NCBI GenBank assembly: GCA_000751595.1
Contig: CCMH01000008.1
Coordinates: forward strand, 1 to 64,000
Direction of reading: 5' to 3'
Source: Weeksella massiliensis
GTDB lineage: Bacteria; Bacteroidota; Bacteroidia; Flavobacteriales; Weeksellaceae
DNA: 64,000 bases
The position numbers were made by a program, and so were the translations under genes. Positions 45,000 through 53,888 of the stretch are shown here, piece after piece. How positions within the stretch are numbered: position 1 is the first letter of the stretch; each line of letters starts with the position of its first letter. Below the pieces are notes generated by a model. That model was given only the letters and a program-made list of their open reading frames with translations, searched no databases and was not told the origin of the DNA.

Positions 45000-45073
45000 G
45001 GTCGCGTAGCTCAGCTGGATAGAGCATCTGCCTTCTAAGCAGACGGTCAGGGGTTCGAATCCCTTCGCGATCA
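45000..45073 (+). tRNA. tRNA-Arg (TCT), second copy
   Basis: Identical to the gene at 44696-44769, with TCT anticodon. Last tRNA before the terminator. Confidence 0.95.
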
Positions 45074-45083
45074 CACATTCAGA

Positions 45084-45117
45084 AGTTCAATCATTTAATT
45101 GTGGTTGGGCTTTTTTT
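45084..45117 (+). terminator. Terminator of the tRNA cluster
   Basis: AGTTCAATCA (45084-45093) pairs with TGGTTGGGCT (45102-45111) using three G-T pairs; seven T follow. Confidence 0.72.
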
Positions 45118-45146
45118 GTTCGCTGATAATTCATCCTACCGAAATC

Positions 45147-46244
45147 TTATTCGTTTTCTACATTTTTCCATCGATAATAAGCCGCCACGTACAAAATGTA
45201 TTTGGAATAGCTGCTAACTCCTTCTTGGTCATTGGCGCGCAAATAGGCATCATTTAGATTAGAGAAAGCATCGCTTGCCACACCCAAATATTTTTCTGCA
45301 TGCCAACGTTCGTATTCGCGATCACGGTTCATTCCGTCTGAGAAATTGTCGAGCATATTTTTTACATATTCAGGATCTTCATACGTTATGTTGCGTAAAA
45401 CATTCATCAGCGTTTTATAGTGAGCCGAATAAAGTAAATCGATCGAGCTCGATTGTTCTGCGATGAGGTAAGCAATAAAGTTGGCTTCGTTTTCGGGCGC
45501 ATAACTGATGAGGTGAGCCAATTCATGCGCAAGGGTAAAAGGACGACTTAGGTCTGTTGTTTTATTGTTGTAATTGGCTTCGTTCGTGAATGGATTGTAA
45601 TAGCCTAAAACGCCTAAATAATTGGACCAAGAACTGAAAAAACTTTGTTTGAAATTATTTTTATCAATCACATATTTGCTTTGTAAAAAGGAATAATAAA
45701 TAAGTTGTTGTTGGTCGGATAAAATGGTTTCTTGCAACGTTTTCTGATCTTCTTGCAAAGTGAAAACTCCGTTTTCGTTTTCGAGCACTTGATTTCGGTA
45801 GAATTTTGCTAATGTCAATTCGTTTTCTGCAATCGATTTTAGTTCATCAAGCGAAACATTTTCTACATAAAAATCGCTTGTAAACGATTTTTTCGCATAA
45901 TTAATTCCCCAAAAAAGTTGAAAAAGTCCGAAGAAAATATTTCCTACCAATAAAAAATAAGCAAGAGTATTTTTAGTTTCAGTATATCTTTTTTTTAGTA
46001 AGGTATTGATGAATCGGTACAACAAAAACAATAAACCTATCCCTAAAAGAATATAGAAAATTTCACCGACAGGAATAGGAATGTGTGAAAAAATGGAAAG
46101 TAAAAAATGATTGATTTTCGGATAAATCGTTGCGTTGTAAAATAATAAAAAGGCAGTTGAGCTTTTCAGAATCTGAAAAAAGATTATTTGAAAAACGCCT
46201 AATAATAACAAAGTGAGCAAGCGTTGATTAGGTCTGTTTAGCAT
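45147..46244 (-). CDS. DUF3810 membrane protein with metallopeptidase motif
   Basis: A 365-residue protein with three N-terminal membrane helices (about 9-35, 55-80 and 95-120) and a large outer domain. The motif HELAH (240-244) followed by ENEANF supplies a zincin-like HExxH...E site, as known in the DUF3810 family. It is therefore probably a membrane-bound metallopeptidase facing the periplasm; no substrate is known. Its start overlaps the upstream transporter gene by 17 bases, so the two are coupled. Confidence 0.86.
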   Translation of the reverse strand: MLNRPNQRLLTLLLLGVFQIIFFQILKSSTAFLLFYNATIYPKINHFLLSIFSHIPIPVGEIFYILLGIGLLFLLYRFINTLLKKRYTETKNTLAYFLLVGNIFFGLFQLFWGINYAKKSFTSDFYVENVSLDELKSIAENELTLAKFYRNQVLENENGVFTLQEDQKTLQETILSDQQQLIYYSFLQSKYVIDKNNFKQSFFSSWSNYLGVLGYYNPFTNEANYNNKTTDLSRPFTLAHELAHLISYAPENEANFIAYLIAEQSSSIDLLYSAHYKTLMNVLRNITYEDPEYVKNMLDNFSDGMNRDREYERWHAEKYLGVASDAFSNLNDAYLRANDQEGVSSYSKYILYVAAYYRWKNVENE

Positions 46245-47196
46245 ATTTTTCGGCGATAAAACTGATAATAAATAATTGAAAAGTATGGTAAATCATAATC
46301 GGTAAAAGATAAATACCAATGTTCTCGGTGAACAAAACACTTGCAAAAACCGAACCATGAACTAAGGATTTTTTGGTTCCACAAAACTGAATTGTGATGA
46401 GATCTTCTCGAGAGAAACGTAATTTTTTACCAATCCAGCGGCTAATCGTAAGGACGGCCAAAAAGAGAAGACTTACACAAACCGCAATAAGAATCAGTTG
46501 TTGAGGTTGCATTAAAGAAAATGAACCATCATGAAAAGTATGCGCAAAACTGCTGTAAACAATTAAGATAATGGTGAGTTTGTCTAATTTTGCGATGCGC
46601 GATTTATGCCGTTGATAAAACTTCCCAAGCCAAGGTTGCAAGAGTAAACCAGCTACAACCGGCACGAGAATTTTGATTACTAAATCGAGAAAAATCGAAC
46701 TTGAATCTACCGATGCAGAGGATTTGATAAAAATACTCATCCAGAGTGGAGTAAGAATAATTCCGATCAATCCCGAAAGACTTGCGTTGAAAATCGCGCT
46801 GCTTATATTGCCTTTGGCAATCGAAACCATTACGACCGAAGAAGAAACGGTACTCGGTAAACTTGCCAAGAAAAATAGTCCAATAAAGATCATTTGATAA
46901 GCTTCGGTTTTGGGGAAAAGTGGATAAAAAATCAAGACCAAAACAGGAAATAACACAAAAGTAATGCTCTGGATAAGTAAATGCATTGGCCAGCGACGCA
47001 GATCGTTTTTCAGTTCGGTTTTGTCTAATTTCAACCCATAAAAAAAGAAAACTCCGACAACGCCAATATCAATTATTCTGTTGAGGTTGAGAAATCGAAA
47101 CTGCCAAGTTGCCAATTGCGGAACAAGATATCCTACCAAAATAGCTAACAAGAGCAGTAGAATAAAGGTGTCGGGTATAAATTTTTTTATTTTCAA
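46228..47196 (-). CDS. Bile acid:sodium symporter-family transporter
   Basis: A 322-residue integral membrane protein with about ten helices, resembling the YfeH/SLC10A7 branch of the bile acid:sodium symporter family. Typical signatures are VGVFFFYGLKL near 50 and LASLPSTVSSSVVMVSIAKGN near 115. The frame has no ATG near its start; a TTG at 47196 fits the membrane topology and is taken as the start. A -7 element lies upstream (47248-47255). Its substrate is not known; bacterial members move organic anions with sodium. Confidence 0.87.
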   Translation of the reverse strand: MKIKKFIPDTFILLLLLAILVGYLVPQLATWQFRFLNLNRIIDIGVVGVFFFYGLKLDKTELKNDLRRWPMHLLIQSITFVLFPVLVLIFYPLFPKTEAYQMIFIGLFFLASLPSTVSSSVVMVSIAKGNISSAIFNASLSGLIGIILTPLWMSIFIKSSASVDSSSIFLDLVIKILVPVVAGLLLQPWLGKFYQRHKSRIAKLDKLTIILIVYSSFAHTFHDGSFSLMQPQQLILIAVCVSLLFLAVLTISRWIGKKLRFSREDLITIQFCGTKKSLVHGSVFASVLFTENIGIYLLPIMIYHTFQLFIISFIAEKYAKQT

Positions 47197-47247
47197 GTTC
47201 AGTTATTTTTTAGAGAATATTTCGATGTTAAGTGAACATCATCCAAA

Positions 47248-47255
47248 CAAAGGTA
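47248..47255 (-). promoter_or_regulatory. Promoter -7 element for the symporter-DUF3810 operon
   Basis: The minus strand reads TACCTTTG, a TAnnTTTG match about 51 bases before the TTG start. Confidence 0.4.
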
Positions 47256-47409
47256 AAAATATTCGGGTTCGAAATCTATTTCTCTTAGCTTCCTTTTCCT
47301 ACCAAGAAAATTATTAGAATGATAAATAATCGAGAAGTCTTGGATAAGTTTTCTTTGTTGTGATAAAAAAATGTAACTTTAGCGCCTAACTCATAGAAGT
47401 TATTTTTAC

Positions 47410-48531
47410 ATGAAGAAATTTTTATTTTCGATAGGATTTACCATCCTTAGTATCGGGAGTTTTGCGCAGATCCCGAATGGATATTACAACTCGGCGACGG
47501 CAGACGGTTTTATTTTAAAATCGCAACTGAAAAATATTATTTCAGGACATAATGATCGTAGTTATGGAGCATTGTGGGATTTGTACAAAAGAAATGATGC
47601 AAAGAATGGTTTCAAGGATATTTATTATGAAAAGGATAATACTATTTTAGATATTTATTCTGAAAATCCGACCGGAGAAGATCCGTACAATTATAATCCT
47701 GGAGCACGACAATGTGGAAATTATACGAAAGAAGGAGATTGTTATAACCGAGAACATTTGATTCCGCAATCGTATTTTGATAAACAAACACCAATGGTTT
47801 CGGATGCTTTCCATATTTGGCCGACCGACGGTTATGTGAATAATCAACGAGGGAATTTTCCTTTTGGTGTGGTTGCGAATGCAACATGGACTTCACAAAA
47901 CGGAACTAAAAAAGGAAATAACCTCAATGCGGGTTATTCAGCCGGTTATAGCAAAACAGTTGTTGAGCCGATTGATGAGTTTAAAGGAGATATTGCTCGC
48001 GTGTTTTTCTATTTTGTTACGCGTTACGAAGATAGAATGCCAAGTTTTTATTCGAGTAATGCAGAAGTAAAAGCAATGTTCGATGGAACTGCCAATAAAG
48101 CGTTTAGCGAAACTTTCTTGAAAATTCTTTACACATGGCATATCATGGATCCGGTGAGTGAACGCGAACGAAATATCAATGATTTGATTTATTATACGCA
48201 TCAGAATAACCGAAATCCATTTATCGATCATCCAGAATTTGTGAATCAGATTTGGAAAATGGATATGAGTGTTGATGATTTCGATTATCAAGAAAGAAAA
48301 GATGTAAGCGTTTATACATCGGCCAATAATACGGTTTCTGCACGATTAGAAAACAACAACAAAAGTATTGCTCGACTTACGTTGTACAATTTACAAGGAC
48401 AGATTGTAGAACAAAAAGAAAATACCGGAAAAGAAAAAACGGTAGAATTACGCACCAAACAAAGCGGAGTTTATATTCTGAAAGTCGAAGGAAAAGGTTT
48501 GGAAATCAACAAAAAAGTAATTCTGAAATAA
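47410..48531 (+). CDS. Secreted endonuclease I with T9SS type A sorting domain
   Basis: A 373-residue protein with signal peptide (about 1-19, ending GSFAQ). The endonuclease I domain (about 20-290) contains YNREHLIPQS, with the catalytic His, and DAFHIWPTDGYVNNQRGN. The last 75 residues form a type A T9SS C-terminal domain (LTLYNLQGQIV and GVYILKVEG, ending KKVILK). The protein should be exported across the outer membrane by T9SS and degrade extracellular DNA. It is monocistronic with a terminator after it. Confidence 0.93.
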   Translation: MKKFLFSIGFTILSIGSFAQIPNGYYNSATADGFILKSQLKNIISGHNDRSYGALWDLYKRNDAKNGFKDIYYEKDNTILDIYSENPTGEDPYNYNPGARQCGNYTKEGDCYNREHLIPQSYFDKQTPMVSDAFHIWPTDGYVNNQRGNFPFGVVANATWTSQNGTKKGNNLNAGYSAGYSKTVVEPIDEFKGDIARVFFYFVTRYEDRMPSFYSSNAEVKAMFDGTANKAFSETFLKILYTWHIMDPVSERERNINDLIYYTHQNNRNPFIDHPEFVNQIWKMDMSVDDFDYQERKDVSVYTSANNTVSARLENNNKSIARLTLYNLQGQIVEQKENTGKEKTVELRTKQSGVYILKVEGKGLEINKKVILK

Positions 48532-48577
48532 TCAGAAGCGACGAAGTTTTTTTTAATCTAAACTTTATACAACATAG

Positions 48578-48605
48578 AATCCGGAAGTTTTTCCGGATTT
48601 TTTTA
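48578..48605 (+). terminator. Intrinsic terminator after the endonuclease gene
   Basis: A 9-bp stem (48578-48586 with 48591-48599), GTTT loop and T run. Confidence 0.87.
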
Positions 48606-48740
48606 TTCCTACCCATACATCAGAAAAACGCATAAACATTGGTGAAAATATTTGTCCAGATTTTCCGTTTCATAGATAATATCGTCATTTAACGTATCTT
48701 TATCAACAAATAATAAAGTAAGACTGTAGTTTTGTATTCT

Positions 48741-50351
48741 ATGAAAATGAGACCCTTAAAGTTTGGATTAATGGTAGGAATTTTTGCGAGCATGATTTTT
48801 TCGTGTTCGACCACAAAAGTTAAAAATTCTCCTACCAAACCTGTTTATCGAAAAATAGAAAAACCAACCGTTCAGGAGCCAATCGTAAAAGAAGTTCCGA
48901 AAGTTGTCGAAGAACCCAAAGTAGAAAGTAAATTCTATGAAGTAAGTTTACCAAAAGTCAACCGAGAATTTCGTGCCGCTTGGATCGCAACGGTGGCCAA
49001 TATCAATTGGCCTTCTCGAAATAATTTATCGACCGAAGAACAAAAAAATGAAGCAATTCGTTTGTTGGATCTTTTGCAAGAAGGAAATTTCAATGCTGTA
49101 ATTTTTCAGGCAAGACCTTCTGCCGATGCTTTGTACAAAAGTAATTACGAGCCTTGGTCGTATTTCTTGACCGGAGAAACTGGACGTAGCCCGTATCCGT
49201 ACTACGATCCTTTAGAGTTTTGGGTAACCGAAGCGCATAAACGCGGAATGGAGTTGCATGTTTGGCTCAACCCGTATCGCGCACATCATTCTACCGGAGG
49301 TGCTGTAAATAATGCGTCGATGGTGAAACAATCGCCCGACAATGTTGTTCGCCTAAAAAACGGAATGTATTGGTTCGATCCGGCAAGTACAAAAACACAA
49401 AACCACGTATCAGAAGTGGTTCGAGATATTGTTCAACGTTATGATATTGATGGGATTCATTTCGATGATTATTTTTATCCTTATGCATCATACAATGGAG
49501 GAGCCGATTTCCCGGACAATGCAACGTGGAGAAGTTATCAAAATAATGGTGGGAAATTATCCCGTGCAGATTGGCGACGAGAAAACGTCAATACCATCAT
49601 CGAACGCATATATCACGAAATAAAAGATGTGAAACCGTATGTGAAATTTGGTGTAAGTCCTTTCGGGATTTGGAAACCAGGTTATCCTTCAGGTATCAAA
49701 GGTTCTTCTCAGTATGATGAATTATATGCCGATGCAAAACTATGGTTGAATAAAGGTTGGATTGATTATTTTTCGCCACAATTGTATTGGCCAATCAATT
49801 CGTCTGGACAAAGTTTTCCGGCTTTGCTCAATTGGTGGCAATCAGAAAACACGTTCAACCGTCACTTATGGCCCGGTTTGAATACTGTTGATGTAAAAGT
49901 ATCTGATCGTACGTCAGAAATATTAAATCAAATCCAACTTACCGAACAAATTTTACACAACAGTGTAGGCGCTGTGCATTGGAGTATCGCTGGATTGATA
50001 AAAAATCCGTCGATGTTGCAAGCTCTTAAAAATGGTCCGTACAAAGAAAAAGCTTTGATACCGGCCAGTCCATGGTTGCCTTCTAAACCGATGCATCGTC
50101 CAAGTCTAGAGGTGAAAAATGATCATCAACGTTTTCGTGCGCAATGGTCAACTGTGGATCCTTCTACCGTAAATAAATGGATTTTGTATACGCGATACAA
50201 TGATGCGTGGAATACAGAAATTTTAGATGGATCGATTACGTCTAAAACAATTGAATATCAAAAGTTTGGACAAAAACTAAATGCTGTGGCAATTAAAGCA
50301 GTTGATCGATTAGGAAACGAAAGCGATTATTTTGCCGAAAGAATCAATTGA
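48741..50351 (+). CDS. GHL10-family glycoside hydrolase-like lipoprotein
   Basis: A 536-residue lipoprotein starting at the ATG at 48741; the TTG at 48732 is not needed. The lipobox is MIFSC. After a Pro/Glu/Val-rich linker (about 40-70) comes a GHL10 (DUF187/YngK-like) TIM-barrel domain (about 75-420): REFRAAWIATVANINWPS, FQARPSADALY, HVWLNPYRAH, YDIDGIHFDDYFYP and VKFGVSPFGIWKP. Family members are thought to cut polysaccharide, possibly peptidoglycan-like substrates, with acidic residues in DGIHFDDY. The last 85 residues are a fibronectin III-like beta domain. Confidence 0.9.
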   Translation: MKMRPLKFGLMVGIFASMIFSCSTTKVKNSPTKPVYRKIEKPTVQEPIVKEVPKVVEEPKVESKFYEVSLPKVNREFRAAWIATVANINWPSRNNLSTEEQKNEAIRLLDLLQEGNFNAVIFQARPSADALYKSNYEPWSYFLTGETGRSPYPYYDPLEFWVTEAHKRGMELHVWLNPYRAHHSTGGAVNNASMVKQSPDNVVRLKNGMYWFDPASTKTQNHVSEVVRDIVQRYDIDGIHFDDYFYPYASYNGGADFPDNATWRSYQNNGGKLSRADWRRENVNTIIERIYHEIKDVKPYVKFGVSPFGIWKPGYPSGIKGSSQYDELYADAKLWLNKGWIDYFSPQLYWPINSSGQSFPALLNWWQSENTFNRHLWPGLNTVDVKVSDRTSEILNQIQLTEQILHNSVGAVHWSIAGLIKNPSMLQALKNGPYKEKALIPASPWLPSKPMHRPSLEVKNDHQRFRAQWSTVDPSTVNKWILYTRYNDAWNTEILDGSITSKTIEYQKFGQKLNAVAIKAVDRLGNESDYFAERIN

Positions 50352-50364
50352 TTTTTATAGGTTT

Positions 50365-50733
50365 TTATTTCTTGAAGATAAAATAAACCGCCAAAACTAA
50401 AAACACAAATCCAATGAGGTGATTGAGTCGAAAAGTTTCATTCTTAAACACCAACAAGGTGAAAGCTGTGAACACGCAAAGCGTAATTGCCTCTTGGATT
50501 ACTTTCAATTGCCATATACTAAAAGGACCACCGTTTCCTTCATAACCAATTTTGTTGGCCGGCACTTGTGCCATATATTCGAACAAGGCAATTCCCCAAC
50601 TGATCAAGATAATGGCGGGTAATCCTAATTTGCTAAACCAGCTCAACTCCTTGAATTTTAAATGTCCGTACCAAGCGAAAGTCATAAAAACATTCGACAA
50701 AATAAGCAAGCCAATTGTATAAAAACCTTTCAT
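50365..50733 (-). CDS. DMT-superfamily small membrane protein (DUF486)
   Basis: A 122-residue protein with four helices matching the DUF486 family: SNVFMTFAWYGHLK near the start, ALFEYMAQVPANKIGY and FSIWQLKVIQEAITL in the middle. Related to drug/metabolite transporters, possibly acting as dimers. Substrate unknown. It converges with the GHL10 gene with only 13 bases between stops and no obvious terminator. Confidence 0.9.
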   Translation of the reverse strand: MKGFYTIGLLILSNVFMTFAWYGHLKFKELSWFSKLGLPAIILISWGIALFEYMAQVPANKIGYEGNGGPFSIWQLKVIQEAITLCVFTAFTLLVFKNETFRLNHLIGFVFLVLAVYFIFKK

Positions 50734-50888
50734 ATAGAGTGCAAAAATTATCTTTCAAATGTAGAAATTTATTTGTTTTGGTAGGATGTTTCGAAAGAGT
50801 TTAGGGATAGAATTTTTGTTTAGTTAGAAAATAACGAGTATCTTAGAAGGTAAATTCATTAATATTAACTTTAATTTTTTAAAAATTT

Positions 50889-51029
50889 ATGGGAAAAGGA
50901 GATTTAAAAACAAGAAGAGGAAAAATTGTTAATGGAAGTTATGGCGTTCGTAGACCTCGAAAAGTTTATCGTTATGAAGTTGTAGAGGAAAGCAATGTCA
51001 AAGCAGAGAAAGAAGAAAAACCTGCTAAG
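50889..51029 (+). CDS. 30S ribosomal protein THX
   Basis: A 46-residue basic protein. The start MGKGDLKTRRGKIVNGSYG and following RRPRKVY are the signature of the THX family of small-subunit proteins common in Bacteroidetes. In the sequence as given the tail reads KSRERRKTC. A shift of one base at the AAAA run (51000-51003) would give KAEKEEKPAKKAK and a stop at about 51042, which is the usual Lys/Ala/Glu style of THX tails. Thus the C-terminus looks frameshifted, although the ribosome-binding part is intact. A T-tract terminator follows at 51069-51105. Confidence 0.85.
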
Positions 51030-51068
51030 AAAGCAAAATAATTTTTCCCCCGTTTTTTAGATAAAACG

Positions 51069-51105
51069 AAATCCCTAAAGTAAAATCTACTTTAGGGATT
51101 TTTTT
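51069..51105 (+). terminator. Bidirectional terminator between THX and RES genes
   Basis: A perfect 14-bp stem (51069-51082 with 51088-51101), 5-base loop and T tract; the T tract reaches the stop codon of the minus-strand RES gene at 51104. Confidence 0.9.
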
Positions 51106-51562
51106 ATGTAAAGAACAATCGTTGATCAAATTGATAATCGACAATCTGCTTGATTTTTACTTCACTTATTTTATCATGTAAAGGATTAATCAAATAATTA
51201 TAATCTCCCAAAACCACTGCCGAAGGAACTTTCAAAACCAGAAATTCCATAGTTTTCACAAACTGATCACCAACCATTTGAGTCAATCGATTGTGCGGAA
51301 TACTGTTCCAATTTTCGGGTAAATCTTCTGTAGAAATAGTAGAAATTGTCTCATCAGGAAAATATATTTCTATCATTTGATAATCATTCGGTAAAATCCC
51401 TAAAGGAATATGAACAGCGACTTCTGCCGTACAAAGAGCTCGAGATTCTGCCGTATAAATAAGAGGTGTTCCTTTGCTGTTCCATCGTCCACCAGCGATT
51501 TCGGCACCTTTTCCCGATAAATCATTGGCATAAAGCTGACGACTCAAGCGATAGACAATCAT
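51104..51562 (-). CDS. RES-domain toxin
   Basis: A 152-residue RES-family protein of normal size. The N-terminal core shows YRLSR, GAEIAGGRWNSKGTPLIYTAES and TAEVAVH, carrying the Arg, Tyr and Glu residues expected of the NAD-binding pocket. Characterised members (for example MbcT and Res toxins) break down NAD+. It is preceded by and overlaps by four bases the Xre/DUF2384 antitoxin gene, the standard order for this toxin-antitoxin type. Both genes appear intact. Confidence 0.93.
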   Translation of the reverse strand: MIVYRLSRQLYANDLSGKGAEIAGGRWNSKGTPLIYTAESRALCTAEVAVHIPLGILPNDYQMIEIYFPDETISTISTEDLPENWNSIPHNRLTQMVGDQFVKTMEFLVLKVPSAVVLGDYNYLINPLHDKISEVKIKQIVDYQFDQRLFFT

Positions 51563-51978
51563 ACGAAAATTCCGTGTTCTATGCCCGTTAATTCATCGTT
51601 GATAAGTTGAATGCCAAACGCAGTATCGAGTAAACTTTTTGGGGAAATATTCCCCAAAGCAACATTTTCTATCGTTAACCATAAATTAAATCTTTCTGCA
51701 GATTGGAAAATCTCGTTGCCACGTTTAAGTAAAACGGTAAGTTGTAATATTTTTTCTGATTGTATCGAATCAAAAAGTTTTTTTTCTGTTTTGTAACGCA
51801 GAATTGTTCGCTCTGATATGTGTAGAAAATGTGCCCATTCGGCTAGCGTAAATGGACTGTTTTTCACTATTCTTTCGAAGGTCGAATAACGTATGCCTTC
51901 GCGTGAAATAGCAATAAAATCAAAAATAGATTTTTCGTCTATATTGTTATAATTTAATCGTTCGTTAAGGGTTAGCAT
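51559..51978 (-). CDS. Xre/MbcA/ParS-family antitoxin
   Basis: A 139-residue protein. Residues about 40-75 are a helix-turn-helix (FTLAEWAHFLHISERTILRYK). The C-terminal DUF2384 domain (about 78-139) has LTVLLKRGNEIFQSAERFNLWL and GNISPKSLLDTAFGIQLINDEL, which blocks the RES active site in known structures. It is coupled with the RES toxin by an ATGA overlap. The pair probably represses its own promoter in the 120 bases upstream, but no clear operator was found. Confidence 0.93.
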   Translation of the reverse strand: MLTLNERLNYNNIDEKSIFDFIAISREGIRYSTFERIVKNSPFTLAEWAHFLHISERTILRYKTEKKLFDSIQSEKILQLTVLLKRGNEIFQSAERFNLWLTIENVALGNISPKSLLDTAFGIQLINDELTGIEHGIFV

Positions 51979-52077
51979 CTTTTTCTTTTTGATAAATATA
52001 CGACTTTTGTCCGAAATATTACGACAATCATCTTTTTTTATTTTCTATTTCATGGAGATTGATATAGATCTTTGCTG

Positions 52078-52085
52078 TATTTTTG
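52078..52085 (+). promoter_or_regulatory. Promoter -7 element for the Gre-like gene and MFS gene
   Basis: TATTTTTG matches TAnnTTTG only 14 bases before the ATG at 52099, giving a nearly leaderless message. Confidence 0.4.
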
Positions 52086-52098
52086 AATTTTATGTAGA

Positions 52099-52545
52099 AT
52101 GGAGATTTGTAAAGATAATATTATAAAAAAGTTGCAAAATATTTTGCTCAATAAACTGGAACATTTCGATAAGTTGATAGCAGATTTACGCGCGACCAAT
52201 ACCGATACCAAAAGTAGTATGGGAGATAAATACGAGACTTCTCGTGAAATGTTGAACCAAGAAATCAATCATCTTTTGCATCAAAAAAAACTTGTTTTGG
52301 CCCAACAACAAGTGATCGAAAATCTCAGAAACGATCCTCATACTCTTGTCGAGTTCGGTTCTTTTGTCGTTACAGATTTTGGTAATTTTTATATTTCGAG
52401 TAGTTTAGGCGAAGTCGAATGCGATGGAGTACAGTTTATAACAATTTCGCAACAGACACCTTTGGCAAGTGCGCTGATCGGATTAAAAGAAAATCAAACG
52501 TTCGAGGTCAATCAAAAAAAATATCAAATCCAAGCGGTTTATTAA
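52099..52545 (+). CDS. GreA/GreB-like protein
   Basis: A 148-residue protein. The N-terminal half (about 5-85) is a helical hairpin-like coiled coil and the C-terminal half (about 95-148) has the FKBP-like fold of GreA (VEFGSFVVTDFGNFYIS and TPLASALIGLKENQTFEV). It lacks the paired acidic tip residues of GreA placed with certainty. Homologues in flavobacteria are often mislabelled 3-oxoacyl-ACP synthase. It may bind RNA polymerase. Its stop directly abuts the ATG of the MFS gene. Confidence 0.72.
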   Translation: MEICKDNIIKKLQNILLNKLEHFDKLIADLRATNTDTKSSMGDKYETSREMLNQEINHLLHQKKLVLAQQQVIENLRNDPHTLVEFGSFVVTDFGNFYISSSLGEVECDGVQFITISQQTPLASALIGLKENQTFEVNQKKYQIQAVY

Positions 52546-53769
52546 ATGAGAAATCAAAAAAGACAAGCTGCTGTAGGGTTCATTTTTGTAACCATGTTAT
52601 TGGATATCATCGGAATCGGAATTATTATTCCTGTTCTGCCCAAGTTGTTAGAAGAGCAGATTCATTCTAATCTCAGCGATGCCGCACGAGTAGGAGGGTG
52701 GTTGATGTTTTCTTATGCACTAATGCAGTTTCTTTTTGCACCTCTCATTGGGAATATAAGCGATAAATATGGCCGACGAAAAGTCCTTCTAGTTTCTTTA
52801 TTTGTATTTACAATCGACTATCTGATTCTGGCTTTTTCACCAACGTTGTTTTGGTTATTTGTCGGTCGAATTTTGGCCGGAATTACCGGAGCAAGTGCCT
52901 CAACATCAACGGCCTATATTGCCGATATTAGCACAGCAGAAAATAAAGCAAAAAATTATGGTATGATAGGTGCCGCCTTTGGGATAGGTTTCATTTTAGG
53001 ACCTTTGATTGGTGGAGTGTTAGGACAATATGGTTCTCGAGTTCCGTTCTATGCCGCTGCAATTCTATGTTTTGCAAACTTTTTGTACGGTCTTTTTTTC
53101 CTACCAGAATCTCTTCCAATCTCCAAAAGACGTTCAATCGATTGGAAATCTGCTAACCCGATCGGCTCGGTCATGCTTTTTGCAAAATATAAACCGATTT
53201 TATTGTTGATGGTCGCGATGTTTTTTATGTATTTGGCAGGCCATGCGGTAAATACAAATTGGACTTTCTTTACGATGTATCGGTTTGGATGGGATGAAAA
53301 AATGGTCGGAATTTCTCTTGCCGTAGTAGGAGTAATGGTCAGTTTGGTGCAAGGTTTTTTGGTTCGATGGAGCAATCCGAAATTCGGAAATGCCAAAAAT
53401 ATTCTTGCCGGACTAACGCTAAACATGATCGGTTTATTTCTTTTTTCTATTGCAAAAGAAGCTTGGATGCTTTTTGTTTTTTTAATTCCTTATTGCATCG
53501 GAGGTATTGCCGGGCCGGCTATGCAAACAGAAGTTACCAATTACGTAAACGAAAAAGAACAAGGACAATTACAAGGAACAATTACCAGTATCAGTAGTTC
53601 GACAGCGATTTTTGGACCTTTGATTATGACCGGCCTTTTTCATTATTTTACTCAACCGACAGCGATTTTTCAGTTTCCACAAGCACCCTTTGTAATGGGA
53701 GCAATTTTTCAATTATTGGCGGTTATTTTCGCCTATTTCTCACTCAAAAAATACAGCACTTCTTTTTGA
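52546..53769 (+). CDS. MFS transporter of the TCR/Tet group
   Basis: A 407-residue protein with twelve membrane helices. The signature MFS motif A between helices 2 and 3 reads GNISDKYGRRKVLL, and motif C (GAAFGIGFILGPLIGG) places it with the drug-proton antiporters of the TetA-like TCR group. Chromosomal members of this group in Bacteroidetes are rarely proven tetracycline pumps, so resistance should not be inferred. It starts directly after the Gre-like stop codon, a coupling with no obvious functional reason. Confidence 0.9.
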   Translation: MRNQKRQAAVGFIFVTMLLDIIGIGIIIPVLPKLLEEQIHSNLSDAARVGGWLMFSYALMQFLFAPLIGNISDKYGRRKVLLVSLFVFTIDYLILAFSPTLFWLFVGRILAGITGASASTSTAYIADISTAENKAKNYGMIGAAFGIGFILGPLIGGVLGQYGSRVPFYAAAILCFANFLYGLFFLPESLPISKRRSIDWKSANPIGSVMLFAKYKPILLLMVAMFFMYLAGHAVNTNWTFFTMYRFGWDEKMVGISLAVVGVMVSLVQGFLVRWSNPKFGNAKNILAGLTLNMIGLFLFSIAKEAWMLFVFLIPYCIGGIAGPAMQTEVTNYVNEKEQGQLQGTITSISSSTAIFGPLIMTGLFHYFTQPTAIFQFPQAPFVMGAIFQLLAVIFAYFSLKKYSTSF

Positions 53770-53888
53770 TTGTTTTGGTAGGATATGCCACAATTTTTGG
53801 ATAAGATTTTTCCTTACAATGAGTAACTTTTTCATAAGAATTTCTTAACTTTCTATGACTTAAAATCCTTACATTCAATCTAAAGAAA

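Larger units (their letters stand above)
44503..45074 (+). repeat. Tandem duplication of a three-tRNA cassette
   Basis: The segments 44503-44770 and 44808-45074 are the same, Ser-Pro-Arg, with the spacers also copied. The only difference noticed is one A fewer in the A run before the second tRNA-Arg. They are separated by 37 bases of unrelated sequence. Confidence 0.92.

Noticed and set aside
44546-45078. Minus-strand reading frames over the tRNA cluster, with peptides such as GFEPLTVCLEGRCS
   Set aside because: They are antisense translations of tRNA genes, a well-known source of false protein calls; the tRNA structures explain the sequence fully.
52546-53769. Tetracycline resistance determinant
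   Set aside because: It belongs to the TetA-like MFS group only by broad motifs; there is no tetR-like regulator and no mobile context.
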